Shown: positions 17,171 to 23,668 of the stretch, piece after piece
How positions within the stretch are numbered: the stretch's first letter is position 1
Layout: every line of letters begins with the position of its first letter
Assembly (NCBI GenBank): GCA_010030955.1
Contig: RHBP01000008.1
Coordinates: 1 to 23,668, forward strand
Length of the DNA: 23,668 bases
DNA from: Synechococcaceae bacterium WBB_10_009
GTDB lineage: Bacteria; Cyanobacteriota; Cyanobacteriia; PCC-6307; Cyanobiaceae
Direction: 5' to 3'
Made by a program: the position numbers and the translations under genes
The notes under the pieces: model-generated
The model's database searches: none
Seen by the model: the letters and a program-made list of their open reading frames with translations, nothing else
Told to the model about the DNA's origin: nothing

Positions 17171-18196
17171 ATGATCCACGCCACCCCAACGGCGCCAGCG
17201 CCGCTCCACCTGGCCGGCAACGGCAGGCCGCGCCAGCTGCGCTGCCGGGTGCTGCAGTCGCCCCTGGCGGGGGTGAGCGATCGCATCTTCCGCGGCCTGG
17301 TGCGGCGCTGGGCGCCCGATGCGCTGCTGTTCACCGAGATGGTGAACGCCACCAGCCTGGAGCTGGGCCACGGCCTGATCAAGGTGGAGGAGCTGGCCAG
17401 TGAACCTGGCCCGATCGGGGTGCAGCTGTTTGACCACCGGCCCGCCGCCATGGCCGATGCGGCGCGGCGGGCGGAGGCCGCCGGCGCTTTCCTGATCGAC
17501 ATCAACATGGGCTGCCCGGTGAAGAAGATCACCGGCAAGGGCGGTGGCAGCGGCCTGATCCGCGAGCCGGAGCTGGCGGTGCGCATCGTGGAGGCGGTGG
17601 CGGCGGCGGTGGCCATCCCGGTGACGGTGAAAACCCGGCTGGGCTGGTGCGGGCTGGAGCCGGGGGCCGACCGCCAACGGGCCGCCGTGGACTGGTGCCT
17701 GCAGCTGCAGGGGGCCGGCGCCCAGCTGCTCACCCTGCACGGCCGCAGCCGCGAGCAGGGCTTCAAGGGCCCGGCCGATTGGGGCGCCATCGCCGCCGTG
17801 AAGCGCGCCCTGCGCATTCCGGTGGTCGCCAACGGCGACGTCAACAGCCCCACCGATGCCCTGGCCTGCCTGGCCGCCACCGGCGCCGATGGGGTGATGG
17901 TGGGCCGCGGCACCATGGGCGCCCCCTGGCTGGTGGGGCAGATCGATGCGGCCCTCAGCGGCCGCCCCGTGCCCGACACCCCCGGCGCCCTGGAACGGAT
18001 TGCCCTGGCGGCGGAGCAGCTGCGGGCCCTGGTGGAGGCCCGGGGCGACCACGGCCTGCTGATCGCCCGCAAGCACATGGGCTGGACCTGCACCGGGTTC
18101 ACCGGCGCCCCGCAGCTGCGCCATGCCCTGATGCGCGCGCCCACCCCGGCCGCCGCCCTAGCGTTGTTGGAGACAGCCGCCAGCCAGCTGGGATGA
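17171..18196 (+). CDS. dusB: tRNA-dihydrouridine synthase (DusB type)
   Basis: A 341-residue FMN-dependent enzyme that reduces uridine in the tRNA D-loop. Visible landmarks are LQSPLAGVSDRIFRGLVRRW near residue 28, TEMVNATSLELGH, DINMGCPVKKITGKGGGSGL with catalytic C115, VTVKTRLGW, LTLHGRSREQGFKGPADW, and the FMN phosphate-binding end NGDVNSPTDALACLAATGAD, which continues to VMVGRGTMGAPW. Length and order are standard. The chosen ATG at 17171 gives a short polar leader; longer in-frame extension reaches back through DUF1823 antisense and is rejected. The stop overlaps the glycosyltransferase start as ATGA, so the two are translated together. Confidence 0.95.
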   Translation: MIHATPTAPAPLHLAGNGRPRQLRCRVLQSPLAGVSDRIFRGLVRRWAPDALLFTEMVNATSLELGHGLIKVEELASEPGPIGVQLFDHRPAAMADAARRAEAAGAFLIDINMGCPVKKITGKGGGSGLIREPELAVRIVEAVAAAVAIPVTVKTRLGWCGLEPGADRQRAAVDWCLQLQGAGAQLLTLHGRSREQGFKGPADWGAIAAVKRALRIPVVANGDVNSPTDALACLAATGADGVMVGRGTMGAPWLVGQIDAALSGRPVPDTPGALERIALAAEQLRALVEARGDHGLLIARKHMGWTCTGFTGAPQLRHALMRAPTPAAALALLETAASQLG

Positions 18197-20271
18197 CCGC
18201 GCAGCAAGCGCTCCCCTGGCTGCTGCTGCTGTGGCCGCTCTGGCTGAGCCGCCGCCGTGAAGCGGATTGCCCGCTGTGGATGCGGCGCAGCCTGCTGCTG
18301 CTGCTCACGCTGCTCAGCCTGCGCTACCTGCACTGGCGCGTCACCGCCAGCCTCAACCTCACCACCCCCCTGGCCTCGGGCCTGAGCGTGGTGCTGCTCC
18401 TGGCCGAGGGCTGGCTGCTGCTCAGCGGCCTGCTGCCCTTGCTGCTGGCCTGGCGGCGCTTCAGCGACGGCCGCCCCGAGGCCGACGCCGCCGAGGCCCG
18501 CTGGCGGAGCAGCGGTTGGCGGCCGCGGGTGGACGTGCTGATCCCCACCTGCGGTGAACCGCTGCCGGTGCTGGAGCGCTGCCTGCGGGCCTGCAGCCAG
18601 CTCAGCTACGGCGAGCGGGAGCTGTGGGTGCTCGATGACGCCGGCCGCCCGGAGGTGGCCGCCCTGGCGGCGCAGCACGGTTGCCGCTACCACCACCGGC
18701 CGGAGCGGCGGCACGCCAAGGCCGGCAACCTCAATGCCGGGCTGCAGCTCGGCCGCGGCGAGCTGGTGGCGGTGTTCGACGCGGACTTTGTGCCCCAACG
18801 GCACTTCCTGGAGCGCACGGTGGGGCAGCTGCTCGACCCCCGGGTGGGTCTGGTGCAGACACCCCAGCACTTCTTCAACGCCGATCCGGTGATGCGCAAC
18901 CTGGCCCTGGAGGCCTGGCTGCTGCCGGATGAGGAGAGCTTCTACCGCTGGATCGAACCGGTGCGCAGCGGCTGGCGGGCGGTGGTGTGCGCCGGCACCA
19001 GCTTTGTGGTGCGGCGGGCTGCGCTCGAGTCGATCGGCGGCTTTGTGAACGAGGCCATCTCAGAGGACCTGGTGACCGGCATGGCCCTGGCGGCGCGGGG
19101 CTGGCAACTGCGCTACCTGGGGGAAAAGCTCAGTGCCGGCCTGGCGGCCGAGACCATGCTCGATTTCGTGCGCCAGCGGCAGCGCTGGGCCTCGGGGACC
19201 CTGCAGGCCCTGCGGCTGCGCCAGGGGCCCCTGCGGTTGCGGGGGCTGAGCTGGGGCCAGCGCCTGGCCTACCTGGAGGGGGCGCTGCATTGGTTCAACA
19301 CCGTGCCGCGGCTGCTGTTGCTGTTGATGCCGCTGTGCATCGGCCTGCTGGGGATCACGCCGGTGCGGCTCACGCAGGCCGCGGTGCTGGAGCTGGTGCT
19401 GCCCCTGTGGATCGCCCTGCTGCTCAGCGTGGGCTGGCTCAACCGCGGCAGCCGCCACGCCCTGCTGGCCGATCTGCCCGGGTGGGCCCTGGCCGTGCCC
19501 CTGGCCGCCACGGTGGTGGCCAGCCTCTGGGGCCGCGTGCAGCCGTTTCGCATCACCCCCAAACACCGGCTGCAGGGCCATGGGGGCATCGCCCCGGTGC
19601 TGGCGCTGCCCCTGGTGGTGCTGCTGGGGCTCAATGGCCTCAACCTGGCGATGATCCTGCGCCATCTGGCCACGGAGCCTGGCAACAACGCCGCGGCCGG
19701 CCTGGGGCTGCTCTGGGGTTCCCTCACCCTGCTGGGCCTGCTGGTGGCCCTGCGGGCCTGCCAGGACCCACCCGCCGGCGACCCGACCCCCTGGCTGGGG
19801 CTGGCCACCGCCGCAACGCTCACGCTGCGGGATGGCCATAACCAGCCCCACACCTGGCCCGTGCAGGTCTGCGCCTTGAGCGAAGTGGGGGCCGCGCTGC
19901 AGGATCCGCCACCCCTGCCCGATGGCTGGCGGCTGGAGCGGCTGCAGCTGCTGGGCAGCGGCGCCAGCCCACTGCCGGCGCTGCCGCTGGAGCCCCAGGC
20001 CCCCTCCCCTGGCCGCCTGCTGTGGGCCCGCGATGGCGCGGCCCGCAGCGCCCGCCTGAAACTGGTGGACTGGCTCTACGGCCGCCCCGGCGCCTGGCCC
20101 GAACGACCGGCCCCACCGGAATGGCGGGCCCTGCTGGCACTGATGGCGCGGCTGCTCAAGCCGCCGCGGGGGCCACGGCTGAGCCTGGTGCCGCAGCAGC
20201 TGGAACCCCCGGCTCAGGGCAGGTGCGCCGCTGGAAATCGCAGCGGTAAATCGCCGGCTTCTGCCAGCTGA
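18193..20271 (+). CDS. cellulose-synthase-like processive glycosyltransferase (GT2)
   Basis: A 692-residue membrane glycosyltransferase of the BcsA/CesA type, starting at ATG 18193 (ATGA with dusB). Two to three N-terminal spans precede the catalytic domain. Motifs are VDVLIPTCGEPLPVLERCLR (113-132), D149 in WVLDDAGRPE, DAD at 196-198, TPQHFFNADPV, a SED at 290-292 in place of TED, and QRQRW at 328-332, the processive Q(Q/R)xRW. Further spans follow, then FRITPKH. The C-terminal part (about 560-650) is soluble and PilZ-like in position, but I do not see the RxxxR c-di-GMP motif. No BcsB, BcsZ or BcsC partner is adjacent, so the polymer is unknown. The last 116 bases overlap the converging DUF4079 gene. 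Confidence 0.9.
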   Translation: MTAQQALPWLLLLWPLWLSRRREADCPLWMRRSLLLLLTLLSLRYLHWRVTASLNLTTPLASGLSVVLLLAEGWLLLSGLLPLLLAWRRFSDGRPEADAAEARWRSSGWRPRVDVLIPTCGEPLPVLERCLRACSQLSYGERELWVLDDAGRPEVAALAAQHGCRYHHRPERRHAKAGNLNAGLQLGRGELVAVFDADFVPQRHFLERTVGQLLDPRVGLVQTPQHFFNADPVMRNLALEAWLLPDEESFYRWIEPVRSGWRAVVCAGTSFVVRRAALESIGGFVNEAISEDLVTGMALAARGWQLRYLGEKLSAGLAAETMLDFVRQRQRWASGTLQALRLRQGPLRLRGLSWGQRLAYLEGALHWFNTVPRLLLLLMPLCIGLLGITPVRLTQAAVLELVLPLWIALLLSVGWLNRGSRHALLADLPGWALAVPLAATVVASLWGRVQPFRITPKHRLQGHGGIAPVLALPLVVLLGLNGLNLAMILRHLATEPGNNAAAGLGLLWGSLTLLGLLVALRACQDPPAGDPTPWLGLATAATLTLRDGHNQPHTWPVQVCALSEVGAALQDPPPLPDGWRLERLQLLGSGASPLPALPLEPQAPSPGRLLWARDGAARSARLKLVDWLYGRPGAWPERPAPPEWRALLALMARLLKPPRGPRLSLVPQQLEPPAQGRCAAGNRSGKSPASAS

Positions 20272-20970
20272 GCGGGATCTCCAGCAGATCGCGGCTGCCG
20301 GTGATCGCCTGCACCGCCAACAACACCAGGATCAGCACATTGCTGGCCACGTGCAGGCGGCGCCAGCGCAGGTGCTTGGTGATTTCAGGCCGGGCCGCCA
20401 GGTTGAACAGCAGCAGGCCCGTGAGCAGCACGCCGCTCCAATAGTGCGAACTCCAGAAGGCCCCGCTGAAGGGGTTGTCAGGCCCGTGAGCAGCACGCCG
20501 CTCCAATAGTGCGAACTCCAGAAGGCCCCGCTGAAGGGGTTGTCGGAGAGGCGCCAGATCTCGGGCTGGCTGCCCAAGCCCAGCAGCCCGAGCCAGGTGA
20601 GGCCGGTGAAGCTGGCCCGCAGCAACGGTTGTTTGACCCTCAACAGGGCGATCAGGGCCACCAGCGTGCCGGCGGCCACGAGCAGCAGCAGCCCCAGACG
20701 CGCCGGCCCACCGGCGAAGGCCACCCCCGGCTCCAGCGCCTTGCTGGCGAAGGAATAAACCAGCGCGATCAGCACCGCCACCACCACGGCGGCGGTGAGC
20801 CAGCGGCCGTGGTCCACGTGCTCGCGGGGCACCGGAGCGGGCTGCTTGGTGATCCCCAGGCGTTTCTCCCGCACCAGGATCCCCAGCCGCACCGTGGCAC
20901 CCATCACCGGGTACACAAACAGGATCACCAGCACCGGATGGAGCAGGGAGAACCAATCGATCGCCGTCAT
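20156..20970 (-). pseudogene. DUF4079 family membrane protein, frameshifted by a 65-bp tandem duplication
   Basis: From ATG 20970 the frame reads MTAIDWFSLLHPVLVILFVY with about four predicted spans, the cyanobacterial DUF4079 pattern, through NPFSGAFWSSHYWSGVLLTG. Here it enters the second copy of an exact 65-bp repeat. As 65 is not a multiple of three, translation shifts to TTPSAGPSGVRTIGAACC and stops at 20332, giving a 212-residue aberrant product. After the repeat the original frame continues (LLFNLAARPEITKHLRWRRL, HVASNVLILVLLAVQAITGS) to a stop at 20156. Deleting one copy leaves 750 bases, exactly 250 codons including the stop, so the ancestral protein had 249 residues. It follows cobI by 13 bp. 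It could be a true recent mutation or an assembly error. Confidence 0.88.
20414..20543. repeat. exact 65-bp direct tandem duplication
   Basis: 20414-20478 and 20479-20543 are identical base for base, each beginning CAGGCCCGTGAG and ending AGGGGTTGT. Perfect identity means the event is very recent, or an artefact. It lies inside the DUF4079 gene and shifts its frame. Confidence 0.97.
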
Positions 20971-20983
20971 CGGAGCACCTTGT

Positions 20984-21751
20984 TCACGGCAACACCGCCG
21001 GCCAGCCCTGGCGGATCAACAACAACGAAAAATAGGGCTGCTCGGAGGCGGCCACCAGCGCAGCCGGCGCCAGCTGCTGATCGGGCCAACCCACCCGCTG
21101 GGCGAACAGGGCCTGATCCAGCAGGCCCCGGGCCTCCAGACAGGTGCGCACCCAGGGCCAGCGGCGCCCCAGCTTGAGCAACGCCAGCACCGTGGCGCCG
21201 GCAGCCGCCTGATCCAGCAGCTGCTCCAACTGCTCGGGCGAATCGGGGGTGGGGCGGATCAACAACGCCTCCTGTTGCAACGCCAAGGGCCAGGCCAGCC
21301 CCTGGCTGGAGGCCGCCGCCGCCGCCGCCGCCACCGCCGTGATGCCGGGGATCACCCGCAACGGGCAGCCGGGGTGGCGCTGAGCCAGGGCCAGCAGCAC
21401 GTAGGAACAGCTGGCATAGAGGGAGCTGTCGCCCTCACAGAGCAGCACCACCGCCCGGCCGGCGGCCACCTCCGCCGCCAGGGCATCGGCGGCGGCGTGC
21501 CAGGCCAGCTGGCGCGGCTCGGCCTCCACCACCATCGGAAACAGCAAGGGCAGGCGGCGCTGGTGGGCGGCGATCCAGGGCTCGGCAATGCGGGCTGCCA
21601 TGCCCTCCGCCTCGGCACGGGCCACCGGATAGGCCACCACCGCCGCCGCCTCGATCGCCCGCAGGGCCGCCATGGTGATCAGCTCCGGATCGCCGGGCCC
21701 CACCCCCACCAGGGTGAGTCCGGGGGCCGGTGGGGCGGGGGCAGCCGGCAC
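20984..21751 (-). CDS. cobI: precorrin-2 C20-methyltransferase
   Basis: An enzyme of corrinoid (pseudo-B12/B12) synthesis that methylates precorrin-2 at C20 using S-adenosylmethionine. The methylase signature GLTLVGVGPGDPELITMAAL opens the domain, CEGDSSLYASCSYVLLAL is the second family motif, and IPGITAVAAAAAAASS the third. The open frame begins at an ATG at 21811 that shares its CATG with the start of mtnD on the other strand and would add a 20-residue Pro/Ala-rich leader. The GTG at 21751 gives 255 residues, the usual length, and leaves room for divergent promoters. A run of seven GCC triplets (21312-21332) encodes the polyalanine. DUF4079 follows 13 bp downstream. Other cob genes are not nearby. 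Confidence 0.92.
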   Translation of the reverse strand: MPAAPAPPAPGLTLVGVGPGDPELITMAALRAIEAAAVVAYPVARAEAEGMAARIAEPWIAAHQRRLPLLFPMVVEAEPRQLAWHAAADALAAEVAAGRAVVLLCEGDSSLYASCSYVLLALAQRHPGCPLRVIPGITAVAAAAAAASSQGLAWPLALQQEALLIRPTPDSPEQLEQLLDQAAAGATVLALLKLGRRWPWVRTCLEARGLLDQALFAQRVGWPDQQLAPAALVAASEQPYFSLLLIRQGWPAVLP

Positions 21752-21809
21752 GCGCAGGGGGCGGTTCTGAGCACTTTCTAGGCTGGCCTGGTTCCGCAGA
21801 GCCGGCCCC

Positions 21810-22358
21810 ATGAGTCATCTGCAGATCTTTGCCGCAGAAGCCATCGGCCATCCCGTGCCCAGCTTCGCCAGCAACGACGGCTCCTTGATCGCCGCCGAAC
21901 TGGCGCAACGGGGCATCGGCTTTGAGCGCTGGCCGGCCCGGGCCGCCCTGCCGGCGGCGGCCGCACCGGAGCAGATCCTGGCGGCCTATGCCCCGGAGAT
22001 CGCCCGGGTGCAGGCCCTGGGCCGGTACCCCACGGTGGATGCGATCCGCATGACGCCGGACCATCCCGACCGGGAGGCCCTGCGCCAGAAATTTCTGGCG
22101 GAGCACACCCACAGCGAAGACGAGGTGCGCTTCTTCGTGGAGGGCCGCGGCCTGTTCTGCCTGCACATCGGCGATGAGGTGCTGCAGGTGCTCTGCGAAA
22201 CCGACGACTGGATCAGCGTTCCCGCCGGCACCAAGCACTGGTTCGACATGGGCAGTGCCCCCCACTTCTGCGCCGTTCGCTTCTTCGACAACCCCGACGG
22301 CTGGGTGGCCCAGTTCACCGGGGATGGCATCGCCCAGCGGTTTCCGCTGCTGCCTTGA
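21810..22358 (+). CDS. mtnD: acireductone dioxygenase (methionine salvage)
   Basis: A 182-residue cupin enzyme that oxidises acireductone to the keto-acid precursor of methionine plus formate (Fe form), or off-pathway with Ni. All four metal ligands are present at the expected spacing: H99, H101 and E105 in EHTHSEDEVRFFVEG, and H143 in GTKHWFDMG. The offset from the Klebsiella enzyme is a constant three residues. The ATG at 21810 gives MSHLQIFAAEAIGHPVP, a normal start. The stop overlaps the TTG start of the downstream FUSC-family gene. No other methionine-salvage gene (mtnA, B, C, K, N) is seen in the window. Confidence 0.96.
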   Translation: MSHLQIFAAEAIGHPVPSFASNDGSLIAAELAQRGIGFERWPARAALPAAAAPEQILAAYAPEIARVQALGRYPTVDAIRMTPDHPDREALRQKFLAEHTHSEDEVRFFVEGRGLFCLHIGDEVLQVLCETDDWISVPAGTKHWFDMGSAPHFCAVRFFDNPDGWVAQFTGDGIAQRFPLLP

Positions 22359-23401
22359 GCCCTGCAGCCGCCACGACCCCCAGCCGTCATCTGGGGCCCC
22401 TGGTGGCTCTGGTGGTCTGCAGCCTGGTGATCGCCGATCGGATCGCCGTGGGGTTGGGGCTGGGGCCCGCCACCGGCACGCTCTGCCTGGCCACCCTGGG
22501 CTCGCTGGTGATCGCCACCCAACTGGGGTGGCGCCAGGCGCTGCTCGGCGCGGCGGGGCTGACGTTGCTGGTCATCCCAGCGGTGCTGAGCCAGGGCAAC
22601 GCCGTGGCCCTCACCGGGCTGATGGCCGGCACGGCCCTGGCGATGGGGTTCACGGCCCGCTGGCAACTGCAACCCACCTACTGGCTGATGGTGGTGAGCC
22701 TCTGTGTGCTGATCAGCAACCCCTCCAACAGCGTCGCCCTCCGCGGCAGTGATCTGCCGCGACTGCTCATGGGGCTGGCGCTCTGCTGCGGCCTATCGAT
22801 CGCGGCGCAGGCCACGCTGCTGGCCGCGGACGGGGGCAGCAGACCCGGGGAGTTGACGGTTCACCACAGCTGGCGGCGCTGCCTGGCCTATGGCCTGCTG
22901 TTGACCTCCACCACGGTGGTGACCACACTCCTGGCCCTGGGGGATCACTGGCACATGCGGGGCCTGTGGCTGATGGTCACACCGTTTCTGGTGCTGCGGC
23001 CATTCGTGCGGGATGCCTGGAAGGTGGCCCTGCACCGTTCCCTCGGCACCCTGGCGGGGGTGCTGTTGGTCATGGCCCTGGCCGGAGTGTTGCCCCAGGC
23101 CCTGCCCCTGCAGGTGCCTGCGGTGCTGTTGGCCACCCTCACGGTGCTGATTGTCAGCCGCCGCGGCCACCCAGCCCTGATGTTGATGGCCCTGACGGCC
23201 ACGATCGTGCTGTTCGACAGCTCCAGGGCCAACCTGCTCAACATCGCCGACGAGCGGGTGCAGGCCACGGCCCTTGGCATCGCCATCAGCCTGACGGTGA
23301 TGGCCCTGGCCCATCCGATTGAGCAGCGGCTGGCCCGCCGCCGCCGCGAACCCCCACCGAATGCACCCGCAGGCCGTGGGGGTCGGCCAGGGTCCCGCTG
23401 A
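22355..23401 (+). CDS. FUSC-family (aromatic acid exporter-like) membrane protein
   Basis: A 348-residue polytopic protein starting at TTG 22355, which overlaps the mtnD stop (TTGA). Two blocks of hydrophobic helices (about residues 10-160 and 180-325) are separated by a short hydrophilic linker. The second block has the FUSC-type pattern: WLMVTPFLVLRPFVRDAWKV, ALHRSLGTLAGVLLVMALAG, then a polar loop IVLFDSSRANLLNIADERVQ and ATALGIAIS. Family members such as AaeB and YccS form inner-membrane efflux or envelope proteins. It is half the length of AaeB, closer to the single-module FUSC_2 type. The substrate is unknown. The last 116 bases overlap the tail of miaE on the other strand. Confidence 0.78.
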   Translation: MSPAAATTPSRHLGPLVALVVCSLVIADRIAVGLGLGPATGTLCLATLGSLVIATQLGWRQALLGAAGLTLLVIPAVLSQGNAVALTGLMAGTALAMGFTARWQLQPTYWLMVVSLCVLISNPSNSVALRGSDLPRLLMGLALCCGLSIAAQATLLAADGGSRPGELTVHHSWRRCLAYGLLLTSTTVVTTLLALGDHWHMRGLWLMVTPFLVLRPFVRDAWKVALHRSLGTLAGVLLVMALAGVLPQALPLQVPAVLLATLTVLIVSRRGHPALMLMALTATIVLFDSSRANLLNIADERVQATALGIAISLTVMALAHPIEQRLARRRREPPPNAPAGRGGRPGSR

Positions 23402-23668
23402 GGGCCTCGCACTCCAGCTGGGCCAACTGCTGCAGCCGTTCCACCGTGGCCTCGCGGCCGTGGCGCTCCTCGGCGAGCACCCAATAGAGGCCGAAGTGGC
23501 GCGCCTCACTGGCCAGCAACGCGCCGTAGAGCTGCCGCAGCTCGGCATCGGCCCCATGGGCCGCCAACAGGGCCATGCGTTCATGGCTGCGGGCTTCGAT
23601 CAGCCCCGCCACCAGCAGGGCATCGAGCTGGCGCTGCGGCTCCTGACGCCGCACCGCCGCCGCCAGGG
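23286..23668 (-). CDS. miaE: tRNA 2-methylthio-N6-isopentenyladenosine hydroxylase MiaE, C-terminal part
   Basis: The 5' end lies beyond the right edge; about 126 C-terminal residues are visible. MiaE is a ferritin-like di-iron monooxygenase that hydroxylates ms2i6A37 in tRNA. The conserved second iron-binding half is clear: LLVAGLIEARSHERMALLAA contains the E-A-R-S-H-E-R motif, and LLASEARHFGLYWVLAEERH contains the S-E-A-R-H-F motif. The frame is open to the edge (LAAAVRRQEPQRQ), so the gene is intact as far as visible. Family proteins usually end soon after R-V-H-S. Here the frame continues 23 more Gly/Pro-rich residues to the stop at 23286, within the converging FUSC gene, which suggests a recently acquired tail. 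Confidence 0.92.
   Translation of the reverse strand, partial: LAAAVRRQEPQRQLDALLVAGLIEARSHERMALLAAHGADAELRQLYGALLASEARHFGLYWVLAEERHGREATVERLQQLAQLECEALSGTLADPHGLRVHSVGVRGGGGPAAAQSDGPGPSPSG

Noticed and set aside
17161..18870. 569-residue minus-strand ORF
   Set aside because: Antisense to dusB and the glycosyltransferase, with shadow-type composition.
21312..21332. Run of seven GCC triplets in cobI
   Set aside because: It encodes part of a tolerated alanine stretch in the methylase and would change in whole codons; no evidence of a phase-variable switch.

Overview
The window looks like chromosome from a GC-rich picocyanobacterium of the Synechococcus/Cyanobium group. The evidence is the combination of PipX with PipY, SepF, the cyanobacterial families DUF3119, DUF3086, DUF1823 and DUF4079, a MiaE-CobI neighbourhood, a Nif11-domain protein and frequent GTG/TTG starts. 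No phage, transposase, CRISPR array or toxin-antitoxin pair is visible. Most of the window is compact core genome. I do not see a clear new multi-gene system, but several local oddities deserve a second look.

Layout. 1-4918 is mostly minus strand: a truncated TolC-type outer-membrane protein, a Nif11-domain protein, hemB, a small exported protein, a CxxCxGxG mini zinc-finger protein, gluQ, the histone-like protein HU with its own terminator, and a metallo-beta-lactamase-like protein that has lost its metal ligands. A 36-residue single-membrane-span ORF lies on the plus strand at 2306-2416. 4912-7116 is the glycogen debranching enzyme glgX, whose reading frame runs antisense through a tRNA-Gly(TCC) gene. 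A perfect 18-bp palindrome matching the cyanobacterial LexA box sits beside that tRNA.

7214-11364 is a plus-strand run: a GPH-family sugar:cation symporter, then an MlaE-type lipid ABC permease, DUF3119, DUF3086 and plsY. The last four are joined by 4-nt start/stop overlaps, which suggests that the two unknown families belong to membrane-lipid handling.

11372-16093 is a minus-strand run, in transcription order der, ecfT, pipX, pipY, then sepF (with its own promoter) and proC. It combines ribosome assembly, vitamin/metal uptake, nitrogen/PLP signalling, cell division and proline synthesis. 16256-20271 holds a plus-strand L,D-transpeptidase, a minus-strand DUF1823 gene, and a translationally coupled dusB plus cellulose-synthase-like glycosyltransferase.

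20156-23668 has minus-strand cobI and a DUF4079 gene broken by an exact 65-bp tandem duplication, then plus-strand mtnD and a FUSC-family membrane protein, then the 3' part of miaE running off the right edge. No gene-free stretch exceeds 300 bases. The largest gap is about 185 bp, upstream of the HU gene.
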